From Rhodobacter sp. (lineage in GTDB: Bacteria > Pseudomonadota > Alphaproteobacteria > Rhodobacterales > Rhodobacteraceae): a stretch of 64,000 nucleotides of DNA. Location: assembly GCA_027487575.1 (NCBI GenBank), contig JAIYDJ010000120.1, positions 1-64,000 of the forward strand, given 5' to 3'. The position numbers were made by a program, and so were the translations under genes. Of this stretch, positions 43,360-53,280 are shown piece after piece (the first letter of the stretch is position 1; every line of letters starts with the position of its first letter). The notes under the pieces were generated by a model. The model was given only the letters and a program-made list of their open reading frames with translations. It did no database searches and was not told the DNA's origin.

Positions 43360-43576
43360 TTCTGACCAATCCTTGCATTGGTTGTTATGCACAGGGGCGA
43401 AACGCGGTTAGCGTTGGATGTCTACACCCCGAATCCGATCGTCTCGGTCAGGGACGCCGACGCTGCAGCTGTAATCAATGCTGGAATGGTTGACCAGACT
43501 GCCGCTGTTGTCCCTTTCCCCGAGAATTGCCCGTCCCCCGGCAAAAGGTGCCGGACCAGTCACAGGAACCCCCGCG

Positions 43577-44509
43577 ATGCGCTTTGCCACACTCATGTTG
43601 CCGGACGGACCGGTCGCCGCACTGCAGGGCAAGGACGGCCGTTTCCTGCCGGTTGCAGCGGCGGCACGCGCCGTCGGGGTTTCCGAAGTCTCTGTGCTGC
43701 AGGGCGGGATGCAGGCCATCATCGAAGGCGGGACTGCAGCCGTCGCCGCCGTGGCAGTCCTTGCGCAGCGGGCCGAGGCGGGCGATGCGGCCCTGTCGGG
43801 CCTGATGATCGCCGCCGCTGACGCCCGTCTGCTGGCCCCCCTGCCCCGCCCTGAAAAGAACGTGTTCTGCGTGGGCCGCAACTATGCCAACCACATCGCC
43901 GAAGGGGCAAAGGCCCAGAACACCACCATCGCCGTGACCGAAGTCCCGGTGTTCTTCACCAAGCCGCGCACGGCCGTGGTCGGGGATGGCGCGGATGTTC
44001 CGATCTTTCCGCATGTGTCCACCCAGATCGACTACGAGGTGGAACTGGCTATCGTAATCGGCACCGCGGGGCGCGACATCCCCAAGGATCGCGCTTTTGA
44101 CCACATCTGGGGCTACACGATCCTGAACGACGTCACCGCCCGCGATGTGCAGCGGCGGCACGGCGGGCAGTACTTCAAGGGCAAGGGGCTGGACGGGTCA
44201 TGCCCCCTGGGTCCCGTCATCGTGACGCGCGACGAATTTCCCGATCCGCAGAACATCCGCCTGCGCAGTCTGGTGAACGGCGAGGTCCGGCAGGACGGCA
44301 ACACCGCGCAGATGATCTTCGACATTCCGACGCTGATCGCCTCGCTGTCCGAAGGTCTGACGCTGGAACCGGGCGATATCCTTGCCACCGGCACCCCGTC
44401 GGGGGTCGGATACGCGATGACCCCGCCGAACTTTCTGAAGGACGGCGACGAGGTGGTTTGCGACATCGAAGGAATCGGGCAACTGCGCAACCGATTGCGC
44501 ACTGTCTGA
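43577..44509 (+). CDS. fumarylacetoacetate hydrolase family protein
   Basis: 310 residues from MRFATLMLPDGPVAAL; AGGAAC precedes this ATG. An N-terminal extension of about 95 residues leads to the FAH core: KNVFCVGRNYANHIAEG, the metal ligands DYEVELAIVIG (about 155-165), KGKGLDGSCPLGP and ATGTPSGVGYAM. This long type often acts on 2-oxo-3-deoxy-sugar acids or 2,4-dioxo acids. Start of a rightward operon continuing with an ABC importer and an Ldh-type dehydrogenase. Confidence 0.88.
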   Translation: MRFATLMLPDGPVAALQGKDGRFLPVAAAARAVGVSEVSVLQGGMQAIIEGGTAAVAAVAVLAQRAEAGDAALSGLMIAAADARLLAPLPRPEKNVFCVGRNYANHIAEGAKAQNTTIAVTEVPVFFTKPRTAVVGDGADVPIFPHVSTQIDYEVELAIVIGTAGRDIPKDRAFDHIWGYTILNDVTARDVQRRHGGQYFKGKGLDGSCPLGPVIVTRDEFPDPQNIRLRSLVNGEVRQDGNTAQMIFDIPTLIASLSEGLTLEPGDILATGTPSGVGYAMTPPNFLKDGDEVVCDIEGIGQLRNRLRTV

Positions 44510-44572
44510 CATGAACCGGCCGCAAGAGCCGGGGTTGAAGCCTTGCATCTGAACAATCCGGGAGGAACTGAA

Positions 44573-45592
44573 ATGCTGAACAGACGTCTCTTTACAACCC
44601 TGATGGCCAGCGCCGTGGCGCTTGGGCTGGCGGGGCCGGTCGCCGCGCAGGAACTGACGAAAGTCACCTTCGTGCAGCCCAGCCCCTCGGCCATCAATTC
44701 GTTCAACGTGTTCGTGGCGATCGGCGAAGGCTTCTTCGCGGAAGAAGGTCTTGATGTCTCGGTCGAGGCGATCAACGGGTCGGGTGCCGTGCTGCAGGCC
44801 CTGTCGTCGGGTCAGGCGCAATTTGGCCGCCCCGGCCCCGGCCCGGTGCTGGCCGCCCGCGGCCGCGATGTGGACGTGGTCTTCATCTACAACTTTGCCG
44901 CCAAGTCGAACTTCGGCGTGGTGGTTCCGGCCGACAGTCCGATTCAGGCACCGGCCGACCTGAAGGGCAAGGTCATCGGCACCGGCACGGCGGACGGCGC
45001 GGAAGTGGGCTTTGCCCGCAACGTCATGTCGGGTGCTGGCCTGACCGACGGCACCGACTATACCTTCCTGACTGTGGGCGACGGCGGCCCGGCGACGGCG
45101 GCGTTTTCTTCGGGCGAGATCGACGCTTATTCAGCCTCGACCGCCGACGCGGCGATCCTGAACCAGCGCGGCGTTCCAGTGCGCGAAATCACCCCGCCCG
45201 AGTACATGCGCTTTTTCGGCAACGGGTTCGTGACGATGGGCGACACCATCCGAAACAACCCGGAACTGGTCGAGAAATTCGTGCGCGCGATCTACAAGGG
45301 CCATGTCTTTGCGCTTGACGATGCCAACCGCGAAAAAGTGCTGGCACATCTTGCCGCTGGCAACCCGCAGGAAAGCGAGGACGCTGCCTTTGCCGCCGCG
45401 CTGTTCGATGCGGTCCGGGCCAAGACCATTCCGGTCGACATGACCAACGGCTACGGGTTCCAGCCGCCGGAAGTCTGGGAAGAATGGCAGGCCACGCAGA
45501 TCGCCGGTGGCGAGCTTGCAGGCCCGCTGCCCGACCTGACCGCCGCCTACACCAACGAGTTCACGCTCAAGGTCAACGGGAACTCCAACTGA
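44573..45592 (+). CDS. ABC transporter substrate-binding protein (NMT1/THI5-like)
   Basis: 339 residues from MLNRRLFTTLMASAVALG; GGGAGGA precedes the ATG. A Sec signal peptide ends at VAAQ (about residue 25). The mature protein has FVAIGEGFFAEEGLDVSVEA and DLKGKVIGTGTADGAEVGFA, typical of NMT1-like binding proteins for sulfonates, nitrate, pyrimidine precursors or aromatic acids. Its TGA shares a base with the ATPase ATG. Brings substrate for the FAH/Ldh enzymes of the same operon. Confidence 0.9.
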   Translation: MLNRRLFTTLMASAVALGLAGPVAAQELTKVTFVQPSPSAINSFNVFVAIGEGFFAEEGLDVSVEAINGSGAVLQALSSGQAQFGRPGPGPVLAARGRDVDVVFIYNFAAKSNFGVVVPADSPIQAPADLKGKVIGTGTADGAEVGFARNVMSGAGLTDGTDYTFLTVGDGGPATAAFSSGEIDAYSASTADAAILNQRGVPVREITPPEYMRFFGNGFVTMGDTIRNNPELVEKFVRAIYKGHVFALDDANREKVLAHLAAGNPQESEDAAFAAALFDAVRAKTIPVDMTNGYGFQPPEVWEEWQATQIAGGELAGPLPDLTAAYTNEFTLKVNGNSN

Positions 45593-46389
45593 TGCAGCCT
45601 GCCGCAGTCCTGACCGGGCAGGGCGAACCTGTCTACCAGCTTCGCAACGTGGGCAAGACCTATGCCCGCAATGCGATAACCGCGCTGGAATCGGTCAACC
45701 TGACCCTGACAAAGGGCAGCTTCTCCGCCGTCATCGGCTCGTCGGGCTGCGGCAAGTCCACATTGTTGAAGATCATGTCGGGACTTATCCCGCCCTCGAC
45801 AGGGCGGGTGGTCTTGCAGAACCGCCCGGTGACCGGCCCGCGCCGCGACATCGGCATGATGTTTCAGCAGGCCACCCTGTTCCCGTGGCGCACCACACTG
45901 GAAAACATCGTCCTGCCGATCGAGATCCGCGACGGCAAGGCAGCCGCGAGGGCGGCAGAGGTTCAGGCGCGCGCGCTGCTGGAACTTGTCGGCCTGAAGG
46001 GGTTCGAACACACTTATCCCGGTGAGTTGTCGGGCGGCATGGCGCAGCGCGCGTCGATCTGCCGGATGCTGATCACCGAACCGGCGGTCCTGCTGCTGGA
46101 CGAGCCGTTTTCCGCGCTGGATGAACTGACCCGCGATTTCATGAACATGGAATTGCAGCGCATCTGCTCATCGCGCAATGCCACAGCGTTCCTTGTCACC
46201 CACTCGATCCCCGAAGCGGTGATCCTGTCGGACGTGGTCTATGTGATGAAGCCGCGCCCCGGCCGGATCGCCGAAGTGGTCACCATCGACCTGCCCCGCC
46301 CGCGGACGCTGGACATGATGACAACTCCGAAGTTCGGCCAGATCGTCGAACACATCCGGAGCCGTCTGGACAAGGAGGCCTTCATATGA
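45592..46389 (+). CDS. ABC transporter ATP-binding protein (SsuB/TauB type)
   Basis: 265 residues. Walker A GSSGCGKST (about 49-57), Q-loop MMFQQATLFPW, signature ELSGGMAQRASICRM, Walker B VLLLDEPFSALDE and switch His VTHSIPEAV are intact. Similar to ATPases of taurine, sulfonate and nitrate importers. Coupled to both neighbours (TGATG and ATGA overlaps). Confidence 0.93.
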   Translation: MQPAAVLTGQGEPVYQLRNVGKTYARNAITALESVNLTLTKGSFSAVIGSSGCGKSTLLKIMSGLIPPSTGRVVLQNRPVTGPRRDIGMMFQQATLFPWRTTLENIVLPIEIRDGKAAARAAEVQARALLELVGLKGFEHTYPGELSGGMAQRASICRMLITEPAVLLLDEPFSALDELTRDFMNMELQRICSSRNATAFLVTHSIPEAVILSDVVYVMKPRPGRIAEVVTIDLPRPRTLDMMTTPKFGQIVEHIRSRLDKEAFI

Positions 46390-47249
46390 CCCATCTTGAA
46401 CCGGCATCCGGCACCGACGCCGATCTGGGCGATACCGTCTGGGTCGAAGAAACAAGCTGGCTGGACAAGGTTCCGCGGGCCGTGCAGATGATCTTCGTCT
46501 TTGCGGTGTTCGTGCTGTTCTGGGATCTGGTCACCCGGTTCGGGCTGGTCAGCGCCATCATCCTGCCGACCCCGCTGGAAACATTCCTCGACCTGATCTT
46601 TGTCGGAAAGAACCTTCTGTCGGGCGGGTACATGCTGGCCGCGCTCTGGATCACCCTGAAGGAAGTGTTCTACGGCTTCCTTCTGGCCCTGGCCATCGGC
46701 TTCACCCTTGGCGTCATCGTCGGCGAAACCGCTTTTGGCGAAAGGGCGATCATGCCCTATTTGGTGGCGATCGATACCATGCCCAAGGTCGCGTTTGCGC
46801 CGCTGTTCGTGGCCTGGCTTGGCTTTGACATCGACAGCAAGGTGGCGCTGGCCGCCTTCATCGCGACGTTCCCCATCATCGTGGGAACGGCGGCGGGGCT
46901 TCACGCCGCCGACACCAACAGCCGCAACCTGTTCAAGACCATGGGTGCGACGCGCTGGCAGACGCTGGTCAAGATGAAGCTGCCGATGGCGTTGCCGCAG
47001 ATTTTCACCGGGCTGAAGATCGCGTCGGTCGGCGTCATGGCGGGCGCGATCACGGGTGAGTTTCTGGGCGGTGGCAAGGGCTTCGGCGAACTGATCCGGA
47101 CCGCGGCCAGCCAGTTGAACACGCCACGGGTGTTTTCGCTGATCCTGTATCTGTCGGTCGTGGGACTTACCCTGTTTGCCCTGGTGTCCTATGCGCAGCG
47201 GCGGATCGTGTTCTGGCAGAAAGACCGGGTGGCCGGAGGGGTCGAATAG
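46386..47249 (+). CDS. ABC transporter permease (SsuC/TauC type)
   Basis: 287 residues, about six membrane spans after a polar 30-residue start. The ATPase-docking loop RNLFKTMGATRWQTLVKMKL (about 178-197) is present. Forms the channel for the NMT1-type importer. The C-terminus (VSYAQRRIVFWQKDR) is basic and cytoplasmic. Confidence 0.92.
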   Translation: MTHLEPASGTDADLGDTVWVEETSWLDKVPRAVQMIFVFAVFVLFWDLVTRFGLVSAIILPTPLETFLDLIFVGKNLLSGGYMLAALWITLKEVFYGFLLALAIGFTLGVIVGETAFGERAIMPYLVAIDTMPKVAFAPLFVAWLGFDIDSKVALAAFIATFPIIVGTAAGLHAADTNSRNLFKTMGATRWQTLVKMKLPMALPQIFTGLKIASVGVMAGAITGEFLGGGKGFGELIRTAASQLNTPRVFSLILYLSVVGLTLFALVSYAQRRIVFWQKDRVAGGVE

Positions 47250-47252
47250 GCC

Positions 47253-48311
47253 ATGTCCCGGCTTCCCGCCGCGTCGCTTGTCGAGTTTGTCGCGCAGGCC
47301 TTCCTCAGCCTCGGCGTACCCGAACGGGAGGCCAGAACCGTGGCGGGCCTGATGGTCGAAGCCGACCTGCTGGGATACGCCACGCATGGGGTGTTCCGGC
47401 TGCGACAGTATGCGGCCCGGCTCAGGGATGGCGGCTGCAACGCGGCCGCGACACCGCATGTGCTGCGGGAAACGGCGGCGACCGCGCTGGTCGACGGCGA
47501 CAACGGACTGGGCCATCTTTCCATGACGATGGCCTGTGAACTGGCGATGGCCAAGGCCCGCGAAACCGGGATCGGCTGGATCGGCGTGCGCGGTTCGAAC
47601 CACGCGGGCCCGGCGGCGCTTTATGTGCGCCCGCAAGCCGCCGCCGGGATGATCGGGATCTGCGCGGCTGTGGGCAGCGCCAACCATGTCGCCCCCTATG
47701 GGGGCACCGACCTGCTGCTGGGAACCAATCCGATTGCCATGGCCACACCGGGCGGCGCAGACCCGTTCGTGCTGGACATGGCAACCACAGTTGCGGCAGT
47801 CGGCAAGATCAAGACGCTGGCGCAGCGAGGCGAGGCGATGCCCGAAGGCTGGATGGTCGGGCGCGACGGCAAGCCGCTGACCGACCCCACCCGTCTGGAC
47901 GAAGGCTTTCTCTTGCCGATCGGCGGCGGCAAGGGGTACGGGCTTTCCATGGCCATCGGCCTGCTGGCGGGGGTCCTGAACGGAGCGGCCTTCGGGTCGG
48001 ACGTCGTGGATTTCACCGCCGACACCACCAGCGCGACCAACACCGGACAGTTCGTCGCCGCCATCGACATCGCGGCATTCGGGGACCCTGCCCTGTTCAT
48101 GGCCGGCGCAACGCGCGCCTTTGCCGAAATGCGCGCCTCGCCCCCGCTGCCGGGCCACGATCCGGTCCGCGTGCCCGGCGACGGCCGCGAAGCCGCCCGC
48201 GCAGGGCGACTTGAAGCGGGCATCACGCTTCACCCGGCGCTGCGGGCCGATCTGGACCGCTTGGCCAAAGAGCTAGACATAGCGCCGCTACCAGTGACGG
48301 AACCGGCCTGA
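47253..48311 (+). CDS. Ldh-family (malate/L-lactate type) NAD(P)-dependent 2-hydroxyacid dehydrogenase
   Basis: 352 residues of the type-2 malate/lactate dehydrogenase family: GYATHGVFRLRQYA (about 37-50), IGVRGSNHAGPAALY with the catalytic His, APYGGTDLLLGTNPIA and GGGKGYGLSMAIGLLAGVL. These enzymes oxidise 2-hydroxyacids such as sulfolactate, ureidoglycolate or 2,3-diketogulonate relatives. Fourth gene of the rightward operon, 3 bases after the permease. Probably oxidises the imported hydroxyacid before FAH cleavage; order of steps is inferred. Confidence 0.88.
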   Translation: MSRLPAASLVEFVAQAFLSLGVPEREARTVAGLMVEADLLGYATHGVFRLRQYAARLRDGGCNAAATPHVLRETAATALVDGDNGLGHLSMTMACELAMAKARETGIGWIGVRGSNHAGPAALYVRPQAAAGMIGICAAVGSANHVAPYGGTDLLLGTNPIAMATPGGADPFVLDMATTVAAVGKIKTLAQRGEAMPEGWMVGRDGKPLTDPTRLDEGFLLPIGGGKGYGLSMAIGLLAGVLNGAAFGSDVVDFTADTTSATNTGQFVAAIDIAAFGDPALFMAGATRAFAEMRASPPLPGHDPVRVPGDGREAARAGRLEAGITLHPALRADLDRLAKELDIAPLPVTEPA

Positions 48312-48479
48312 CCGCACGCCCTGCGGGCCATGTCTGGCAATGAAATGCGGGACTTGAATGATGACCCCGAAACCGTAATGGTTGGACCGGCAACCCGGTG
48401 CCGGTCAGGCGACATTTCAGGCTTGTTCGCTGTTTCAAAGGCCTGACCCCGCGCCGTCGACTTGGCGAAAGACGTGTCT

Positions 48480-51400
48480 ATGGATGAATCGCTCGACGCC
48501 TTGTATGTCAACCATCCGGATCCGATGTGGATCTACGATATGGAAACCCTGCGTTTCCTTTCTGTAAACAATGCGGCGACAGTCAAATACGGGTACGCGC
48601 AGGAAGAATTCCTGCGGATGTCGATCGCCGACATCCGCCCGTCCGAAGACCTGCCGGCCCTGCAGCAGAACGTGGCCGCCGTCAAACCGGGCCCGAACGA
48701 GGCCGGGGTGTGGCGGCATCGGCTGAAGTCCGGGAAGATCATCCATGTCTCGATTTCGGGCCACACGATCAGTTTTCAGGGGCGCCGGGCCGAACTGATC
48801 GCGGCGCGCGACGTGTCGCCGCTGGTCGAGGCGGAAAGGGCCGCGCAAGAGGCGCTGGCGCGCGAAAAGGCCGCCCGAATTTCCGGCGACAGTCTGACAC
48901 GGCAGTTCCAGATCATGTTCGACTCCGTCACCGGGATGTTCCTGGTGTTTTCGCCCGAAAGCTTCACCACCGTCGCCGTCAGCGACAGCTATCTTGCCGA
49001 ACTGGCGGTTGAACGGGCCGACATCGTGGGTCGCAACCTGTTCGACGTCCTGCCCTTGCAGCCCGCGGACGGGACCCATCAAAAGCTGCGCGACTCTTTC
49101 GCGCGTGTTGTAGAAACCGGACAGCCAGACCTGATGGATCTGCAGATGTTCCGGCTTCCCGAAGCGGACAAGGACCACCTCTGGGCCATAACGAACACGC
49201 CAGTAAAGGGGTCGGATGGCAGGCTTCTGTACGTGATCCTGCACATTCAGGACCTGACGGCGGCCATCGAGGCGATCCCGAACACGACCTATGACCCTGC
49301 CGTGGACCGCGTGCGGGCCGACCTGATCGCGCATGCCAGTGCGCTGCGCATCGACAACCTGCGCCTTGCGGACCTCGCCGCGCGGCTGCGCACCACCCAG
49401 CGCCTTCTGGGAACCGGAACCTGGGACTACGCCATTGCCGAAGACCGTCTGGGCTGGTCGGCAAACGTGTACGAGATGTACGGGGTGACGCCTGCAACCT
49501 TTGGCCATCGCTTTGCGGATTATCTGGCGCTGGTGCATCCCGCCGACCGCGCGGGCATGACGTCACACTATGACAACTTCATGCAGTCGGGCAGGCCGTT
49601 CTTCGAATTTGCTCACCAGATCTGTCACGCCGATGGCCGGATCGTGCATGTCATTGGCGTTGCCGAGAAAATCGAGACGCCCAGCGGTCCGTTTCTGCGC
49701 GGCGTGGTTCAGGACGTGACCGAACGGGTTGAATCCGCCCGGTCCCTGTCCCGGGCGCAGCGTATGCTGGAAATCGCGGGCACTTCGGCCCGGTTCGGTG
49801 CGTGGCGCTATGACGTCGTATCAAGAAAGCTGGAATGGTCCGCGCAGACGGCGATGATCCATGATGAACCCCCAGGATATTCTCCAAGTGTGGAACAAGG
49901 CATTTCCTATTATGCCCCGGAGTGCCGCGCCACGATCACGACCCTGTTCGAAGCCTGCCTGACCCGGGGCGTTCCCTTTGTCGGCGTGTTCGAGATCATC
50001 ACGGCCAAGGGACGCAGGGTGTGGGTTCGGACCATCGGCGAAGCCGAATTCGACGAAGCAGGCCGCGCCGTTGCGGTTCAGGGGTCGTTTCAGGACATCG
50101 ACGAACTGGTGACAGTGCGCAAGCGGGCCGAGGAGTCGGAAAAGCTGCTGGCCATTGCCGGCAAGGCGGTAAAGCTGGGCGGCTGGAGCGTGTCGCTGGC
50201 CGACCGTCAGGTGACCTGGTCCGATGGCATCGCCCTGATCCACGACCTGCCGGCAGGCTCGGTTCCGACGTTCGAGGGGGGCCTGGATTATTTCGCCCCG
50301 AAAGAGCGCGACGAAGCGCGCCGTGTTTTTGAAGCCTGCGCAACCGACGGCACGCCGTTCGACAATGTCCGCGACGTGGTGACGAGCACGGGCAGACGGA
50401 TCAAGGTGCGCTCGCTTGGCGAGGCGGTCCGCGACGACACCGGCAGGATCGTTGCGGTCCAGGGGGCGATGCAGGATGTCAGCGAACTGGTCGATGCGCG
50501 CAGGCAGGCCGAACAGATGTCGCAAAAGCTGCTGCGCACGTTCGAAAGCATACGCGACGGCTTTGTCACGATCGACCGTGCGTGGCGCTTTACGCTGGTG
50601 AACACCGAAGCCACGCGGATGCTGAAGTTGGCTCGGGAAGATCTGATCGGGCGCGTGATCTGGGACCTGTTTCCCAGCCTGCGCGAGTCCCAGTTCGGCC
50701 ACCACTTTACGAATGCGATGGCAAACGGCGAGACGCAGCGGTTTGTCGACTTTTCGCAGGACCTTGGCCGCTGGTACGATCTGGCGGTCTTCCCGTCGGA
50801 GGAAGGCCTTTCGATATACTTCCAGGATGTGACGACCCGGCGTCAGGAACAGGAAAGGCTGCGCCTGCTCGACTCGGCAGTTGAGCGGATCAACGACATT
50901 GTGATCATCACGCGGGCCGACAAGGACGAACCGCCCGAGAAGGCCAGCATCGTGTATGTGAATGACGCGTTCGAACGCAAGACGGGTTACTCGAGGGAGG
51001 AGGCGCTTGGCCGGACGCCCCGGATTTTGCAGGGCCCCAGAAGCCAAAGGCCCGAGTTGGACAAGATCAAGGCGGCGCTGCGGTCGTTCGGCCCCGTGCG
51101 GGCAGAACTGATCAACTACACGAAGACCGGTCAGGAATACTGGATCGAGGTCGATATCGTCCCGGTCATCGACGAGGCCCGGTCGACCACGCATTTCGTC
51201 GCGATCCAGCGCGACATCACCGAACGCAAACAGGCGGAAGAGGCGCTGCGGCTGTCTGAAACCCGGTTCCGGCTGGTCGCCCGCGCCGCCAGGGATGCCG
51301 TGTGGGAATGGGATGTCGCGGCGAACCGTCAATGGTGGAGCGACGGTCTTTTCGAGATTTTCGGCCATCCGGTCGATCCCGAGGGGAAAGTGCCGACCGT

Positions 51401-52769
51401 CTGGACCCCAAACCTGCACCCCGACGATGCGGCCACCGTGAACGCGGACCTGGATAGTCTGGTGTCCGGAACGGTCGGCAACATCCAGCACCGCTATCGG
51501 TTCCGCCGCGCCGACGGGGTTTGGACGACGGTCGAGGATCGGGCCTTCGCCATCCGGGACGATCAGGGAAAGGTCGTGCGCATTCTGGGCTGCATGACCG
51601 ATATCTCGGACCGCCTGCAACTGGAGGACCGCCTGCGCCAGTCGCAGAAACTGGAGGCGGTGGGGCAGTTGACCGGGGGGGTGGCGCATGATTTCAACAA
51701 TCTGCTGACCGTCATCATGGGCAATACCGAGCTTTTGCAGGACGGTCTGCCCAGCGGGCACCCGCTGCGCCGATATGCCGACATTACGGCCAAGGCCGCC
51801 GACCATGCGGCCGAACTGACCAGCCGCCTTCTGGCGTTTTCGCGCAAGCAGGCGCTGCAGCCCCGGGTCCTGCAGGTCGACGCAGCCCTTGCCGGCATCG
51901 AAGGGATGCTGCGCCGCACGATTGGCGAAGACATCGACATCGCAATCCACTGCGCCCCCGGGGTCTGGGAGACGGAGGTCGATCTGGGCCAACTGGAGGC
52001 GTCGCTGCTGAACCTTGCCATCAATTCGCGCGACTCGATGCCAAACGGTGGACAGCTGACAATCGATGCCTCGAATGTCGTCCTCGGTCCCGATGTCGCG
52101 GCGACCGAGCCCGACCTCAGTCCGGGCCACTTTGTGGCGATCGCGGTCAGCGACACCGGGCAGGGCATTGCCGAAGACCAGATCAACCGCGTCTTCGAAC
52201 CGTTCTACACCACCAAGGCCCCCGGAAAGGGAACCGGTCTGGGTCTGAGCATGGTATACGGCTTCGTCAAACAGACGGGCGGCCTGGTGCGCATCCATTC
52301 CGATCTTGGCAAGGGCACGACCGTCAAGCTGTTCTTTCCAAGGTTCAGTGGCATTGCCGCCGACACGAACGTGGCCGCCGCGTACGGCACCGTTTCGGGG
52401 GGGCACGAAACGATTCTCGTGGTCGAGGATGATGCCCTGATCCGCGAACAGCTTGCGGCGCAACTGGCCGGGTTGGGATACAACGTGGTCGAGGCATCCG
52501 AAGGGCATTCGGCGCTGCAGGTCCTGCGCGAGCGGGCGGACATCGATCTGCTGTTCACCGACATCGTCTTGCCGGGCGGCATGAACGGCCGCCAGATTGT
52601 CGACGCGGCCTTGACCATCCGGCCCGGTCTGAAGGTCCTTTACACATCGGGCTATTCCGAAAGCGCCATCGTGCACCACGGCCGTCTGGATACAGGGGTG
52701 GAACTGTTGAGCAAACCCTACCGGCGGTCGGAACTGGCCGACAAGGTCAGGAAGGTTCTGGCGTCGTGA
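48480..52769 (+). CDS. soluble multi-PAS hybrid histidine kinase
   Basis: 1429 residues from MDESLDALYVNHPDPMW (a TTG at 48462 would add six). About eight PAS modules come first (roughly 1-1060), with no membrane span. Two of them, near 430-560 and 560-690, are close repeats. One near 815-930 resembles a LOV domain (GYSREEALGRTPRILQG) but has no photoactive Cys. Then the H-box LTGGVAHDFNNLLTVIMGN, the HATPase (RVFEPFYTTKAPGKGTGLGL) and a receiver domain (VVEDDALIRE, phospho-Asp in LFTDIVLPGG, Lys in LLSKPYRR). A cytosolic sensor that can phosphorylate its own receiver; partner regulator not in the window. A terminator hairpin follows. Confidence 0.9.
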   Translation: MDESLDALYVNHPDPMWIYDMETLRFLSVNNAATVKYGYAQEEFLRMSIADIRPSEDLPALQQNVAAVKPGPNEAGVWRHRLKSGKIIHVSISGHTISFQGRRAELIAARDVSPLVEAERAAQEALAREKAARISGDSLTRQFQIMFDSVTGMFLVFSPESFTTVAVSDSYLAELAVERADIVGRNLFDVLPLQPADGTHQKLRDSFARVVETGQPDLMDLQMFRLPEADKDHLWAITNTPVKGSDGRLLYVILHIQDLTAAIEAIPNTTYDPAVDRVRADLIAHASALRIDNLRLADLAARLRTTQRLLGTGTWDYAIAEDRLGWSANVYEMYGVTPATFGHRFADYLALVHPADRAGMTSHYDNFMQSGRPFFEFAHQICHADGRIVHVIGVAEKIETPSGPFLRGVVQDVTERVESARSLSRAQRMLEIAGTSARFGAWRYDVVSRKLEWSAQTAMIHDEPPGYSPSVEQGISYYAPECRATITTLFEACLTRGVPFVGVFEIITAKGRRVWVRTIGEAEFDEAGRAVAVQGSFQDIDELVTVRKRAEESEKLLAIAGKAVKLGGWSVSLADRQVTWSDGIALIHDLPAGSVPTFEGGLDYFAPKERDEARRVFEACATDGTPFDNVRDVVTSTGRRIKVRSLGEAVRDDTGRIVAVQGAMQDVSELVDARRQAEQMSQKLLRTFESIRDGFVTIDRAWRFTLVNTEATRMLKLAREDLIGRVIWDLFPSLRESQFGHHFTNAMANGETQRFVDFSQDLGRWYDLAVFPSEEGLSIYFQDVTTRRQEQERLRLLDSAVERINDIVIITRADKDEPPEKASIVYVNDAFERKTGYSREEALGRTPRILQGPRSQRPELDKIKAALRSFGPVRAELINYTKTGQEYWIEVDIVPVIDEARSTTHFVAIQRDITERKQAEEALRLSETRFRLVARAARDAVWEWDVAANRQWWSDGLFEIFGHPVDPEGKVPTVWTPNLHPDDAATVNADLDSLVSGTVGNIQHRYRFRRADGVWTTVEDRAFAIRDDQGKVVRILGCMTDISDRLQLEDRLRQSQKLEAVGQLTGGVAHDFNNLLTVIMGNTELLQDGLPSGHPLRRYADITAKAADHAAELTSRLLAFSRKQALQPRVLQVDAALAGIEGMLRRTIGEDIDIAIHCAPGVWETEVDLGQLEASLLNLAINSRDSMPNGGQLTIDASNVVLGPDVAATEPDLSPGHFVAIAVSDTGQGIAEDQINRVFEPFYTTKAPGKGTGLGLSMVYGFVKQTGGLVRIHSDLGKGTTVKLFFPRFSGIAADTNVAAAYGTVSGGHETILVVEDDALIREQLAAQLAGLGYNVVEASEGHSALQVLRERADIDLLFTDIVLPGGMNGRQIVDAALTIRPGLKVLYTSGYSESAIVHHGRLDTGVELLSKPYRRSELADKVRKVLAS

Positions 52770-52798
52770 CCTGGACCGGGACGCGCGTCCTTGGACAA

Positions 52799-52819
52799 GC
52801 CCGGCAACCTTTGCCGGGC
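52799..52819. terminator. hairpin between the kinase and thioredoxin genes
   Basis: GCCCGGCAA (52799-52807) pairs perfectly with TTGCCGGGC (52811-52819) around CCT, 30 bases after the kinase stop and 20 bases after the convergent thioredoxin gene's stop. Confidence 0.65.
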
Positions 52820-52838
52820 CAGAAGGGTTCGAAGGCGA

Positions 52839-53246
52839 TCAGGACGCTGTCAGGGCCGCATCCAGCAGCGCCTTGATCTCGGCTTTCGAAGTTCCGGCAA
52901 CGATGCGGCCCAGTTCCTGCCGCCCCTTCAGCGCGACAAGGGTCGAGCGCCGGGGAATGCGAAGGTCTTTCGCCAGCGCCCCCTTGCCGTGTTCGTCCCA
53001 GTCGACAATGTAGAACACGATGTTCCTGTCATAGGCCGGGTTTTCGGCCCGCAGTTCGGCCAGAACGCGCTCTTGCGCGGCGCAGGTCGTGCACCAGCTT
53101 GCCCAGAAGTCGAGAAGCACGATCTTGCCCGCGTCCATCGCAGCCTCGGCCGAACCCGGCGTGTAAAGCAGGGAGTCCGCAGCCCCGAGCGAAAGCGGAA
53201 CGACAGTGAAGCAAGCGGACGTCACAAGAAAGGCGCGGCGGTTCAT
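52839..53246 (-). CDS. periplasmic thioredoxin-fold protein
   Basis: 135 residues. A signal peptide (MNRRAFLVTSACFTVVPLSL) precedes a thioredoxin domain with the active site WASWCTTCAAQE (about 48-59). The TTC dipeptide CxxC (CTTC) differs from standard CGPC. Encoded 34 bases after ccdA on the same strand, so electrons probably pass from cytosolic thioredoxin through CcdA to this protein, which reduces disulfides or sulfoxides in the periplasm. Confidence 0.88.
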   Translation of the reverse strand: MNRRAFLVTSACFTVVPLSLGAADSLLYTPGSAEAAMDAGKIVLLDFWASWCTTCAAQERVLAELRAENPAYDRNIVFYIVDWDEHGKGALAKDLRIPRRSTLVALKGRQELGRIVAGTSKAEIKALLDAALTAS

Positions 53247-53280
53247 GGATGGCTCCTTTGGCGGGTTCTAGATGACGGGG

